A DNA stretch of 42,114 bases from Ruminococcus flavefaciens (GCA_002310115.1 DBYI01000114.1:1-42114), one strand, 5' to 3'. Positions 15,240-23,933 are shown, counted from the first letter of the stretch. Translations and numbers: made by a program. Notes: a model not told the origin generated them from the sequence alone.

Positions 15240-15938
15240 ATGGGACTGTTTAGTAAATTCAAGAAAAAAGCAGAAAAAACGCAGGAAGAAACCGACGAGA
15301 TTATTGAGCTTGAAAAGCCAGAATGCTCAGGCTGGGACGCAATAACCGCCGCCTTTGAAGAACTATACCCCGACCAGAACGACCCAAAGCACTATGGCGT
15401 TCTTGTACCGTGGGAACTTGGCGGCGACGATCCGCTAACGGGAATAAGCATTTACGAGGCACCTGAATACTACCACTTCGTCACCTACGGCCTCAGCGAA
15501 ATATTTGAAAAAGAGACCGATAATCCCGAGGTAAGCGGCTACGGAATGGAATTCACATTCAAGTTGAAGCGCTCCTGTATAGCACCTGAAAACGAAGACG
15601 GGGAACTACGCAACGTATGTGGCATATTACAGACTATTGCAAGGATTACCTTTTCAAACGGAGAACTTTTCCACGCAGGTGAATACATATATACTGGTCA
15701 AACCACAGGAATCGACCTTCATCACAAGAGCGCCCTAACTGGATTTATCCTCACTGCCGACGAAGAAGTTAAATCCATCTCCACTCCAAATGGTAAGGTA
15801 GATTTTGTATTATTCATAGGATGTACCGACGAAGAACTCCTTGCACTGAAAAATAAAGAGTTGACCGTTCCCGAGCTTTACGCAAGACTTGGCAGCTGCC
15901 TCACCGATTACAACAGGATTTCAATTCTGAAGCCATAA
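15240..15938 (+). CDS. SUFU (suppressor of fused) domain protein
   Basis: A cytoplasmic protein of 232 residues. The start at 15240 has AAGGAG upstream and gives MGLFSKFKKKAEKTQEE, a basic tip. Residues about 33-225 match the bacterial suppressor-of-fused domain: GWDAITAAFEELYP, HYGVLVPWELGGDDPLTGIS, YHFVTYGLSE, GYGMEFTFKL and ISTPNGKVDFVLFIGCTDEE. Bacterial SUFU proteins are widespread and are often found as immunity proteins against polymorphic toxins; here no toxin is seen, so the role is open. It could be cotranscribed with the broken DUF3237-like gene and ends at the terminator near 16290. Confidence 0.9.
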   Translation: MGLFSKFKKKAEKTQEETDEIIELEKPECSGWDAITAAFEELYPDQNDPKHYGVLVPWELGGDDPLTGISIYEAPEYYHFVTYGLSEIFEKETDNPEVSGYGMEFTFKLKRSCIAPENEDGELRNVCGILQTIARITFSNGELFHAGEYIYTGQTTGIDLHHKSALTGFILTADEEVKSISTPNGKVDFVLFIGCTDEELLALKNKELTVPELYARLGSCLTDYNRISILKP

Positions 15939-16271
15939 TAACTTACAGATAACAATGTTCTTATACTATCACCCTGATTTCGCAAATGTCAAATCTTTTT
16001 ATGGGCGAAAAGCTACTGATATTTTGTGATAAAATCCATAAGTATCAGCTGTATTCTTTTTCACCTAGTGGGTGAAGTTTGGGAGCATCATAAGAATGTG
16101 GAAAACCAAATGATTACAATGTTTTTTATGGCTTTCAAGCACCGAACTTTGCGGAATCAGGTATCACTTTAAAAGTATTAAGTCTTTACACAGTCAAGAA
16201 ATCTCACTATTTTCTGATTTGTCTGATAATAATATATTCAAAAATGTATACCTATCGACACCATAAAATAC
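15939..16271. other. Intergenic, no gene seen
   Basis: I find no coding signal. Small dyads occur: CTGATA/TATCAG near 16015-16050, enclosing ATTTT/AAAAT, and TTCACC/GGTGAA near 16070-16086. The second resembles the solo IS605-like hairpins elsewhere in the window but is too short to call. Confidence 0.3.
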
Positions 16272-16312
16272 AACGTGCGCTGAAAAACCAGCGCACGTTA
16301 TTATTTATTTTT
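16272..16312 (+). terminator. Rho-independent terminator
   Basis: An 11-bp perfect stem, AACGTGCGCTG (16272-16282) with CAGCGCACGTT (16289-16299), and an AT-rich tail ATTATTTATTTTT follow the SUFU gene at a distance. On the other strand it also lies just after the convergent gene at 16339 and could serve both. Confidence 0.8.
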
Positions 16313-16338
16313 GCAATATTCAAAGTAACCTCAAAAAA

Positions 16339-16881
16339 CTAAAACTTGAAATCATACTCCTGCGGCTCGTTGATACCTATGGTTATATATCTTACCTTAC
16401 CATTCAGCTGCTCTGCTTCCTGTCCCACATACCAGCCCCTGATGCGCTTACAGTGCTTCCTGAGAGCTTTTGAGGCAGCTTTCAAAAGTGTGTTTGATAG
16501 CTCATTTTTGTCCATAATTGCAAACTGTCCATGTATAAGGCAAGTTCCGTCAGCAGTGCGACCACTTGGTGAAAAGCTCAGACAGGTGTTATTCATGGAG
16601 CTATATACACAGTAAAAAGTACCATGACTCTCAGAGTCAACTCTTTCTGTTACAATAGATATATCTTTTTCCATGATGCAGTAGTTATCAGAGCAATGAC
16701 TATTTGAATATGTAACGCCTATATGTGGTAGATCTTCAATACAGGAAAATACTACAGGCTGTTCGGTCGGCATATTTCCTGTTTCAAAGTATTTTATCTC
16801 AAATGGCAAAATCTCCCGGAAAGTATTCATTATAGATATTATGTCATTTTTTGTCGCAAAAAACAAAAGTCTGCCACTCAC
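16339..16881 (-). CDS. Hypothetical protein, 180 residues
   Basis: I do not recognise a family. The start is GTG at 16881 (protein MSGRLLFFATK), with GGTGA about 7 bases upstream and a consensus promoter about 36 bases upstream. The protein is soluble with no signal peptide or membrane segment. It alternates beta-rich segments (IKYFETG, PVVFSCIEDL, GTFYCVYSS) and ends with a helix (LLKAASKALRKHCKRI) and RGWYVGQEAEQL. It contains six Cys, none in a metal-binding spacing. Transcribed alone, it lies between the SUFU gene terminator and the group II intron. Confidence 0.75.
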   Translation of the reverse strand: MSGRLLFFATKNDIISIMNTFREILPFEIKYFETGNMPTEQPVVFSCIEDLPHIGVTYSNSHCSDNYCIMEKDISIVTERVDSESHGTFYCVYSSMNNTCLSFSPSGRTADGTCLIHGQFAIMDKNELSNTLLKAASKALRKHCKRIRGWYVGQEAEQLNGKVRYITIGINEPQEYDFKF

Positions 16882-16916
16882 TGTAATTCACCGCTCTCTC
16901 AAAACTATTTTTATTC

Positions 16917-16945
16917 ATTATAGCATTCAGCATATTGAAAGTCAA
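16917..16945 (-). promoter_or_regulatory. Sigma-A promoter with extended -10
   Basis: TTGACT (16945-16940) and TATAAT (16922-16917) have a 17-base spacer, and TGC directly before the -10 gives an extended -10. It drives the hypothetical gene at 16881 with a leader of about 30 nt. Confidence 0.75.
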
Positions 16946-16994
16946 TTCAAACAACCTAGTTTTTGTAGACTCAATTCAATGTTAACTTAACTCA

Positions 16995-17363
16995 AGCGAG
17001 TAGGAAGCGACGATTACGCCGCCGACCTCTCACACCACCGTGTGTCCCGTTCGGTTCACGGCGGTTCAATCAACTTAACAAGTAACACACCTTTCGGTGT
17101 AGTAATCTAACATTGAGACTAATCCAAATTGGGTACTTGGCTACTACTAGGGTGATAGTTATCAGACTTTGCTGCTGTTTGCCAGCTTATCTCTTGTAGA
17201 CCAGCCTTATATGCGATTTATGTTCGTCAGACCAGAGGTTTGCTTACAGCTTCCTTCAGATTCCGCCTCACAGCGGACACCCTTGCTGTTCGGCTATACA
17301 CTTCCCACTATCTGGGCGTGTTCGGGACTTTCACCTGTTAGATTGCTCACATGTCGGGCAAAC
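16995..17363 (-). mobile_element. ORF-less group IIC intron
   Basis: On the minus strand the element begins GTTTGCCCGACATGTGAG at 17363. It continues with hallmarks of bacterial class C group II introns: AACAGGTGAAAGTCC, GCAAGGGTGTCCG, GGAATCTGAAGGAAGC, GCAAACC, GGTCTGACGAACA. Near the end come domain V (GAACCGCCGTGAACCGAACG, then GGGACACACGGTGGTGTGAG) and domain VI closing with CCTACTCG at about 16997. The layout follows the Oceanobacillus iheyensis IIC intron. At about 369 nt it is close to the size of ORF-less IIC ribozymes, and no reverse transcriptase frame is present. It starts right after the T-run of the capG terminator, the classic IIC target. Two base pairs in the distal stem of domain V look broken, and both ends deviate from consensus, so it is probably immobile and may not splice. 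Confidence 0.85.
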
Positions 17364-17390
17364 AAAAAAGTACCGTCATGTGACGGTACT
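17364..17390 (-). terminator. Terminator of the cap operon and intron target site
   Basis: A 10-bp perfect stem, AGTACCGTCA with TGACGGTACT (17390-17381 and 17378-17369), is followed by six T on the minus strand (17369-17364). It lies 14 bases after the capG stop. The group II intron begins at the next base. Confidence 0.9.
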
Positions 17391-17404
17391 TTATAATACT
17401 ATAT

Positions 17405-18589
17405 TCAGAACTTTCTCCAGACCATCTTATCTACAACACCTGTATAAGACTGAATTATCTTGACAACTTTATTAGAAACGTTCTCCTCAACGTAGTCGGG
17501 AACTGGAATGCCATAGTCGCCATTTTTATTCATCTCAACAGCTGTATCCACTGCTTGTAAAAGGGATTTCTCATCGATACCTGCAAGTATGAAACAAGCC
17601 TTGTCAAGGGCCTCGGGACGCTCTGTGGAAGTTCTTATACATATTGCAGGGAAAGGATGTCCTACACTTGTAAAGAAACTGCTCTCTTCTGGGAGCGTAC
17701 CGCTGTCTGAAACAACTGCAAAAGCGTTCATCTGCAAGCAGTTATAGTCATGAAATCCGAGAGGCTCATGCTGTATAACTCTCTTGTCAAGCTTGAAGCC
17801 GCTTGCTTCAAGACGCTTCTTCGAGCGTGGATGACAGCTGTAAAGTATCGGCATATCATACTTTTCAGCCATTTTGTTTATAGCTGTGAAAAGGCTCATA
17901 AAGTTCTTTTCTGTATCGATATTTTCCTCACGGTGAGCAGAAAGGAGTATATATCTTCCCTTTTCGAGGCCAAGCTTGTTGTGAATATCTGAAGCTTCTA
18001 TCTCTGCAAGATTCTGATGAAGCACTTCTGCCATTGGAGAACCTGTAACGTAAGTTCTCTCCTTTGGAAGTCCACAGTCTGCAAGATAACGTCTTGCGTG
18101 CTCTGAGTAAGCAAGATTCACATCACTGATGATATCAACGATACGGCGGTTTGTTTCTTCTGGAAGACACTCGTCTTTGCAACGGTTTCCAGCTTCCATG
18201 TGGAAAATCGGGATATGAAGTCTCTTTGCAGGAATAGCTGAGAGACATGAGTTAGTATCGCCAAGAATGAGCATAGCGTCAGGTTTTATCTGGCTCATGA
18301 GCTTATATGAGCAATTAATGATATTGCCAACTGTAGCTCCAAGGTCATCTCCTACAGCATCCATGTACACTTCAGGATCTGCAAGCTTGAGATCCTTGAA
18401 AAATACACCGTTAAGGTTGTAGTCATAGTTCTGACCTGTATGTGCAAGTATACAATCAAAATACTCTCTGCACTTATTTATTACTGCGGCAAGACGGATT
18501 ATCTCAGGCCTTGTACCAACGATGATAAGAAGCTTGAGCTTGCCATTATTTTTCCATTTTACATCCGAATAATCTGTTCTGATTTCCAT
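17405..18589 (-). CDS. capG: UDP-N-acetylglucosamine 2-epimerase-type enzyme, CapG/FnlC
   Basis: A cytoplasmic, 394-residue nucleotide-sugar 2-epimerase of the WecB fold. Motifs are GTRPEIIRLAAVI at 27-39, HTGQNYDYN, LGDTNSCLSA, HMEAGNRCKDE, PEETNRRIVD, SAHREENID and SDSGTLPEESS. Next to capE and capF it fits CapG (FnlC), which epimerises the C2 position in the last step to UDP-N-acetyl-L-fucosamine, rather than plain WecB. Its ATG overlaps the capF stop by one base (TAATG), so translation is coupled. It is the last gene of the operon, before the terminator at 17390. Confidence 0.9.
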   Translation of the reverse strand: MEIRTDYSDVKWKNNGKLKLLIIVGTRPEIIRLAAVINKCREYFDCILAHTGQNYDYNLNGVFFKDLKLADPEVYMDAVGDDLGATVGNIINCSYKLMSQIKPDAMLILGDTNSCLSAIPAKRLHIPIFHMEAGNRCKDECLPEETNRRIVDIISDVNLAYSEHARRYLADCGLPKERTYVTGSPMAEVLHQNLAEIEASDIHNKLGLEKGRYILLSAHREENIDTEKNFMSLFTAINKMAEKYDMPILYSCHPRSKKRLEASGFKLDKRVIQHEPLGFHDYNCLQMNAFAVVSDSGTLPEESSFFTSVGHPFPAICIRTSTERPEALDKACFILAGIDEKSLLQAVDTAVEMNKNGDYGIPVPDYVEENVSNKVVKIIQSYTGVVDKMVWRKF

Positions 18590-19788
18590 TATTTCACTAC
18601 CTCAAAGAAAGTATCAGGGTGCTGAGGATCAAACTGCTCGTTTGCCCACATTAATGTTACAAGATTCTCCGTATCGGAGAGATTGATTATATTGTGTGTA
18701 TAACCAGGAAGCATATGTATAGCTTGTATCCTGTCTCCACTGACTTCAAACTCAATTACTTCGTCAGTACCTATTTTACGCTCTTGGATAAGTCCGTGAC
18801 CTGCAACAACAATAAAGAACTCCCACTTGCTGTTATGCCAGTGCTGTCCCTTTGTAATGCCTGGTTTGGATATATTCACGCTGAACTGTCCGCAGTTAGC
18901 AGTTTTAAGGAGCTCTGTAAAGCTTCCTCTGTCGTCGCAGTTCATCTTGAGATCAAAGATAGTTTTTTCCTTTGGAAGATAGCTGAGATACATGGAATAA
19001 AGCTTCTTCGCAAAGCTGTTATTCGGTATCTCTGGCATAACGAGAGTACTTGGCTGAGCCTTGAAGCTCTCAAGAAGATCAACAATCTCACCTAAAGTCA
19101 CTTTATGTGTCATGGGAACGTAGCAGTACTTCCCGTTATCCTTTGCAACAGGCTCAAGTCCATCGTATTCGCAGTGGTGCTCCTTATTTTCAAGTGCGTC
19201 GAACATTTCATCAACAAGGTCATCAATATAAAGGAGCTCAAGCTGGGTAGAGCGGTCGTTGACCTGTATAGGTAAGTCGTTTGCAATATTGTTACAGAAC
19301 GTAGCAACAGCGCTGTTATAATTTGGTCTGCTCCACTTTCCGAAGAGATTCGGAAAGCGGTAAACAAGAACCTTTGCACCCGTTTCTTTACTGTAGTCAA
19401 AGAAGAGGTTCTCGCCAGCAAGCTTTGACTTACCGTAGTCGGACTCACCATACCTTCCAATAAGTGTTGCCTGAATCGAACTTGATATCATTACGGGGCA
19501 GGTATTATTATGCTTTTTGAGTGCATCGAGGAGCTCGCTTGCAAAGCCGAAATTACCTGACATAAACTCGCTGTTTTCCTTGGGACGGTTAACACCTGCA
19601 AGGTTGAAAACAAAGTCAGCCTTTGCACAATAATCGTCAAGGAGAGCCTTGTCCGTATCAATATCAAATTCAAATATCTCATCAATCTGAAAGCCGCGTG
19701 TGCGATTCTTTCCATCACGGATATTCTTAAGATTCTCTACAAGATTTCTACCTGCGAATCCCTTTGCGCCTGTCACGAGTATATTCAT
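18589..19788 (-). CDS. capF: Bifunctional reductase/epimerase with cupin domain, CapF/FnlB
   Basis: A 399-residue cytoplasmic enzyme. An N-terminal extended short-chain dehydrogenase domain (about 1-280) has the NAD(P) motif GAKGFAGRN and the catalytic-type YGKSK. A C-terminal cupin domain (about 300-399) has HWHNSKWEFF and GYTHNIINL with metal-ligand His. This arrangement is that of CapF, which makes the UDP-6-deoxy-talose derivative in UDP-L-FucNAc synthesis. ATG 19788 is preferred over the GTG one codon earlier because it overlaps the capE stop as TGATG, matching the coupling seen at the capF-capG junction. Confidence 0.92.
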   Translation of the reverse strand: MNILVTGAKGFAGRNLVENLKNIRDGKNRTRGFQIDEIFEFDIDTDKALLDDYCAKADFVFNLAGVNRPKENSEFMSGNFGFASELLDALKKHNNTCPVMISSSIQATLIGRYGESDYGKSKLAGENLFFDYSKETGAKVLVYRFPNLFGKWSRPNYNSAVATFCNNIANDLPIQVNDRSTQLELLYIDDLVDEMFDALENKEHHCEYDGLEPVAKDNGKYCYVPMTHKVTLGEIVDLLESFKAQPSTLVMPEIPNNSFAKKLYSMYLSYLPKEKTIFDLKMNCDDRGSFTELLKTANCGQFSVNISKPGITKGQHWHNSKWEFFIVVAGHGLIQERKIGTDEVIEFEVSGDRIQAIHMLPGYTHNIINLSDTENLVTLMWANEQFDPQHPDTFFEVVK

Positions 19789-20831
19789 CACTTTAACCCC
19801 ATTTCTGCGAGGCGCTCCTGAATATATGAAAGTGAAGCTATCTTTTCCTTAGTCTCAGCAACAGTGAGAAGCTTTGTATTGCTTGAATTAAACTCAGTGA
19901 GAACATTTCTCTCCTCGTCGCCTTCCTTGAAGTACTTATCATAATTAAGGCCTCTGTTGTCGGCAGGAACACGATAGAAATCACCCATATCAATTGCCTT
20001 TGCACACTCCTCGTTAGTGAGAAGTGTCTCATACATCTTTTCACCGTGACGGATACCGATTATCTTGATATCCTCCTTCTTTCCGCCGAAGAGCTCACAT
20101 ACAGCTTCTGCCTGAGTCTGGATAGTACAAGCAGGAGCTTTCTGAATGAGAAGGTCTCCATTTTCACCGTTTTCAAAAGCAAAAAGAACAAGGTCCACTG
20201 CTTCTTCGAGTGACATGATGAAACGTGTCATTGAAGGCTCGGTAAGTGTGATAGGCTGACCACTTGCAATCTGATCAATCCAAAGTGGAATAACAGAACC
20301 ACGACTGCACATAACATTGCCGTAACGTGTACAGCAAATCTTTGTCTTTCCGGATGTTCTTGACTTAGCAATAGCAACCTTTTCCTCAAGAGACTTTGAG
20401 ATACCCATAGCGTTTATTGGATATGCAGCCTTATCAGTAGATAGACAGATAACACTCTTTACGCCTGCCTCGATAGCAGCTGTAAGCACATTGTCTGTAC
20501 CGATAACATTTGTACGTACTGCTTCCATAGGGAAGAACTCGCATGAAGGAACCTGCTTAAGAGCTGCTGCGTGGAAGATATAGTCAACTCCGTACATAGC
20601 ACCTCTGACAGACTGCAGATCACGAACATCGCCGATATAAAACTTAATCTTGTCAGCTACTTCTGGCATTGTTGCCTGGAAGTGATGACGCATATCGTCC
20701 TGCTTTTTCTCGTCACGGGAGAAAATTCTTATCTCACCGATATCTGTTTTCAGAAAGCGGTTGAGTACAGCGTTTCCAAAGCTACCTGTACCTCCTGTGA
20801 TCATAAGGGTCGCATCTTTAAATAATGACAT
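19788..20831 (-). CDS. capE: UDP-GlcNAc 4,6-dehydratase/5-epimerase, CapE/FnlA
   Basis: A 347-residue extended SDR enzyme, starting the UDP-L-FucNAc branch from UDP-GlcNAc. It shows TGGTGSFGNAVL near the N-terminus for NAD(P) binding, FHAAALKQVPSCE, STDKAAYPINAMG and SKSLEEK. The catalytic Tyr of the usual YxxxK is Met here (MGISK), as is typical of the CapE/PseB/FlaA1 group, so this is not a defect. The first ATG (20837) is very close to AGGAGG; the in-frame ATG at 20831 (MSLFKD) has better spacing and is used. Forty-nine bases separate it from the upstream aminotransferase gene. Confidence 0.92.
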   Translation of the reverse strand: MSLFKDATLMITGGTGSFGNAVLNRFLKTDIGEIRIFSRDEKKQDDMRHHFQATMPEVADKIKFYIGDVRDLQSVRGAMYGVDYIFHAAALKQVPSCEFFPMEAVRTNVIGTDNVLTAAIEAGVKSVICLSTDKAAYPINAMGISKSLEEKVAIAKSRTSGKTKICCTRYGNVMCSRGSVIPLWIDQIASGQPITLTEPSMTRFIMSLEEAVDLVLFAFENGENGDLLIQKAPACTIQTQAEAVCELFGGKKEDIKIIGIRHGEKMYETLLTNEECAKAIDMGDFYRVPADNRGLNYDKYFKEGDEERNVLTEFNSSNTKLLTVAETKEKIASLSYIQERLAEMGLK

Positions 20832-20880
20832 TTCCATATTCCTCCGAACTATCTTTTTTAAGGTATATATGCAGCTGCGT

Positions 20881-21999
20881 TTATTTCTTCTTGCAGCTCA
20901 GTATAACATCACAAATTCTGTCCACATCTTCAAGACCGAGATCTGCATACAACGGTAGAGTAAGCACTCTCTTGCTTATATGAAGCGCAACAGGAGTATT
21001 ATTTATATCGTATGCTCCGTGGAAGCAATCAAAGGTATTGGTAAGCGGATAGAAATACTTTCTTGCTCCGATACCATTTTCAGCAAGAGCAGCAAAAACC
21101 TCATTTCTAGTCATGCCGAAGAGTGTAGGTTCAAATACTACTGGACAATAAGCGTAATTCGGCTCAACGTCTGCCTGCAAAGGACAAAGGGTAATTCCCT
21201 CTGTTCCTGAAAGTCTCTCACGGTAACGTTCCATTACAGCTCTGCGCTTTTCAATCTCTCTGTCAAGGTGGCGGAGATTGCAAATACCCATAGCCGCCTG
21301 GAACTCGTTCATTTTAGCGTTTCCGCCAACGAACTCAACACTCTCAGGGCCGTGTATGCCGAAATTCTTCATATCGTTTAGGAGCTGTACAAAATGATTC
21401 TTCTTGAAGCACACTGCACCACCCTCAATAGTATTGAACACCTTTGTTGCATGAAAGCTGAACATCGATGCGTCACCAAAACAAGCAGAGCTGACACCTT
21501 TGTACCTGACTCCGAAAGCATGTGCAGCATCATAGATTACCTTGAGACCATATTTGTCCGCAATGCGCTGTATCTCTTCTACCCTGCATATATTTCCGTA
21601 AACATGAACAGGAACTATAGCACAGGTCTTATCAGTTATAAGCGCCTCTATCTTAGTAACGTCGATAGTATAGTCAACGGGGTCTATGTCACAGAAAACA
21701 GGAACAAGCCCGTTGCGTACTATGGCGTGTGTTGTCGAAGCAAATGTGAACGGAGTAGTTATGACCTCTCCGTTTTTCGGAAAATTCATTGCTGCAAGAG
21801 CATTCTCGAGAGCAAGATGTCCGTTTGTGTAGAGCACCACATGAGGAACATCCAGATACTTTTCAAGTTCTGCCTGAAGTTCCTGATGCATTGCACCCAT
21901 ATTTGTCAGCCAGTGGCTGTCCCATAATCCCTTTATCTCCTCACAATACTCTTCATAATCAGGCATTGAGGAACGTGTAACCAAAATTTTATTTGCCAT
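20881..21999 (-). CDS. DegT/DnrJ/EryC1 sugar aminotransferase
   Basis: A 372-residue PLP enzyme of the nucleotide-sugar aminotransferase family. TNGHLALENAL binds phosphate, YDAAHAFGVRYKG contains the cofactor-contacting Asp, and FSFHATKVFNTIEGG contains the Schiff-base Lys. It would aminate a 4-keto (or 3-keto) 6-deoxy sugar nucleotide. It leads the operon with capE, whose product or a related 4-keto sugar could be its substrate. CapEFG alone suffice for UDP-FucNAc, so a second amino sugar is likely. The start has GAGGTG upstream and a promoter at 22107-22080. Confidence 0.9.
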   Translation of the reverse strand: MANKILVTRSSMPDYEEYCEEIKGLWDSHWLTNMGAMHQELQAELEKYLDVPHVVLYTNGHLALENALAAMNFPKNGEVITTPFTFASTTHAIVRNGLVPVFCDIDPVDYTIDVTKIEALITDKTCAIVPVHVYGNICRVEEIQRIADKYGLKVIYDAAHAFGVRYKGVSSACFGDASMFSFHATKVFNTIEGGAVCFKKNHFVQLLNDMKNFGIHGPESVEFVGGNAKMNEFQAAMGICNLRHLDREIEKRRAVMERYRERLSGTEGITLCPLQADVEPNYAYCPVVFEPTLFGMTRNEVFAALAENGIGARKYFYPLTNTFDCFHGAYDINNTPVALHISKRVLTLPLYADLGLEDVDRICDVILSCKKK

Positions 22000-22079
22000 T
22001 TCACACCTCAGTTATTATATATATTTGGTCAAATATCTTTTCGTGAATATTTTGAAACTATATACGCTCGCAATTGTTT

Positions 22080-22107
22080 ATTATACCACACTCATACGAT
22101 TTGTCAA
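22080..22107 (-). promoter_or_regulatory. Internal promoter for the aminotransferase-capEFG operon
   Basis: TTGACA (22107-22102) and TATAAT (22085-22080) have a 16-base spacer, with TGG before the -10. It separates this unit from the acetyltransferase gene upstream, so the glycan locus is transcribed in at least two units. Confidence 0.8.
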
Positions 22108-22218
22108 GACTTGAATGAACACCTAACAAAACATTTCTGAAAAATGTATGAATACTGTACTGAAAATTGCTCAAACATTCCTGATATTCTGACCACAAAA
22201 AACATATTTATCTTTCTT

Positions 22219-22743
22219 TCAGAGCTGCCTGCTCTTATATTCATCCTTTAGGATTGCATAGAAATGCATATCCACGAACTCCCCGTTTTTATAAACTGCC
22301 TTTCGCTTGGTCCCTTCTCTCTTAAATCCAACCTTTTCATACAGGTGGATAGCTCTTTCGTTGTATGCAAGAACATCAAGCTCTATACGGTGCAAATTCA
22401 TGTTATAAAACGCATGATCCAACATTTTCGTCACGGCAAAAGTTCCAAGTCCCTTTTCCTGATTGTTCTTTTCGCCGATCATGATATGAAGCACAGCCGA
22501 CTGATTGAAATGATTGATGTTCGCAAGAGTGACAAGTCCTATGATAACGTCTGAATTATCGGAAACTATCGCACATCTAATAGTATTATCCCTACTCGAC
22601 ATATAACTGTCAAAGAACTTATCATCAACGTCAGAGTTTATGTACCGGAACGGAGAACCAAGGAAATGTATCAATTCAGAATCTCTTCTCCATAAATTGA
22701 CGATAGGCATATCTTTTCTTTCCAGTTCTCTGAGTTTAAACAT
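22219..22743 (-). CDS. GNAT acetyltransferase, PseH/RimJ-like
   Basis: A 174-residue GCN5-related N-acetyltransferase. The acetyl-CoA loop region reads IMIGEKNNQEKGLGTFAV and the C-terminal signature LDVLAYNERAIHLYEKVGF. It is close in type to PseH and RimJ/RimL. In this setting it probably acetylates an amino group on a nucleotide sugar, inferred from the neighbours. The start overlaps the end of the preceding DegT-like gene by 8 bases, so the two are coupled and likely work together. No terminator was found between it and the next promoter. Confidence 0.85.
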   Translation of the reverse strand: MFKLRELERKDMPIVNLWRRDSELIHFLGSPFRYINSDVDDKFFDSYMSSRDNTIRCAIVSDNSDVIIGLVTLANINHFNQSAVLHIMIGEKNNQEKGLGTFAVTKMLDHAFYNMNLHRIELDVLAYNERAIHLYEKVGFKREGTKRKAVYKNGEFVDMHFYAILKDEYKSRQL

Positions 22744-23683
22744 ATTTACCTATCTCCTGAATAATATAGTTGATATCCTCCTTGCTGTAGCGTTGGTCAC
22801 ATGGTAAAGGCAAAATATTCTCCGCGGCAAAGCGCTCAAAATTGTCCGCGCCGTCATCGCTTACCACATTCGGCCACAGAAGCGGGATATATATCTTTCT
22901 CTGCTGCAAAGTTTTTCGAAGTTCTGAACCTTTTTCCACTAGTAAAGGATATGCAAAGGCCCCCTTGGGCACACGGAGTTTTAACTTATTCATGACGTTG
23001 AGTAGATTATTGTACGTTACAAAATTCTCTGTACGCCTCTGCTTTACAAACTCATAATCTATACCATGCAGAAGATTTTTCGTCAGCTTCGATATTTTTA
23101 GTATGGGCTCGTCTGCAAACATGTGATCGTTAGCGGAATACTCCTGATAAAACTCAGAAGCGTTTCTTTCATAGCGACCAAGCAGAAAGCGCATTCTTTC
23201 AAATGATTCATCCGTTGGATACTCCTCCTCGGAAATACTGTCTGTGTAAAGGAATGCTCCATCAGGTACTCCGAAGAACTTCCGACATGTGTAAAGTGTA
23301 TCTGTATCTTCAAGTGGCTCATCAAAATACGCCTGAGCGTTGTCTATTATCACTTTTTTGTACTTTGATTTTAGTCCCTCAAGCTGTCCACGCTCAAGCT
23401 GCCCATAATAATTCATCACATAAAGCCATTCGTCATCACTGAGCTTAATATCTTCGGGATAAAAGCTATCGTTTACGTGATAAAAGCTCATTTCAACCCC
23501 GTACTTTCTGCACAGGTTGAAAACACTGTCACACATATAGTATGGAAGTTTAAGCTTCCTAATCTTTCTTGTTCCAAAAAGGTATGCAAGACAGTTCCTG
23601 CCGCAGTTGAGAGCAATTGCTCCTTTGTGAAGCATTGGAAGCCTGTAAGTATCTAGCTCTATATAGCCGCCATATTCTCTCAT
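22736..23683 (-). CDS. Short DegT-fold PLP-type protein
   Basis: A 315-residue protein that I read as a compact relative of DegT/DnrJ aminotransferases. It has ALNCGRNCLAYLF where the phosphate-binding loop should be, LKLPYYMCDSVF, VIIDNAQAYF as the usual DAAH-type strand, and CRKFFGVPDGAFLY, whose Lys aligns with the Schiff-base Lys. It lacks about 50 residues of the normal enzyme and the loops are diverged, so activity is uncertain. Its 8-base overlap with the GNAT gene suggests that a C-N transfer and an acetylation act in sequence. A Shine-Dalgarno (AAGG) is present before the ATG; the promoter is not clear. Confidence 0.65.
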   Translation of the reverse strand: MREYGGYIELDTYRLPMLHKGAIALNCGRNCLAYLFGTRKIRKLKLPYYMCDSVFNLCRKYGVEMSFYHVNDSFYPEDIKLSDDEWLYVMNYYGQLERGQLEGLKSKYKKVIIDNAQAYFDEPLEDTDTLYTCRKFFGVPDGAFLYTDSISEEEYPTDESFERMRFLLGRYERNASEFYQEYSANDHMFADEPILKISKLTKNLLHGIDYEFVKQRRTENFVTYNNLLNVMNKLKLRVPKGAFAYPLLVEKGSELRKTLQQRKIYIPLLWPNVVSDDGADNFERFAAENILPLPCDQRYSKEDINYIIQEIGKYV

Positions 23684-23869
23684 ATTAACATTTTCCTTGT
23701 ACTGTAATAACGAATTCGCCTTTGTCCTTCATTTACTATTCTACGTTACTGTATTCTGCATAAAACAGGTGTGTAAAAATCAGAAACGCCCCTCTTGTTA
23801 AAGGAGAAGCGAATACCAACTTTAAAGCAGAATTCATACAGCAGCATACTGCCTTACACGGATAAAACA

Positions 23870-23896
23870 CAGGCAATGCTCAAAAAGCAACGCCTG
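23870..23896 (-). terminator. Possible weak terminator after the GT4 gene
   Basis: On the minus strand CAGGC and GCCTG close a stem that also pairs GCT with AGC around TTTTTG, followed by TGTTTT. It lies 38 bases after the GT4 stop. If active it would split the upstream glycan unit, with the DegT-like and GNAT genes transcribed from elsewhere in the gap 23684-23933. Confidence 0.35.
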
Positions 23897-23933
23897 CTCA
23901 TCCAGAATGAAAATGTACCAGAAAAGATCATTT

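Noticed and set aside
17169..17396. 75-codon plus-strand frame
   Set aside because: It is antisense to the group II intron and terminator; the open frame is due to the RNA sequence.
21394..21927. 177-codon plus-strand frame
   Set aside because: It is antisense to the DegT aminotransferase, has no ribosome site, and its composition is non-protein-like.
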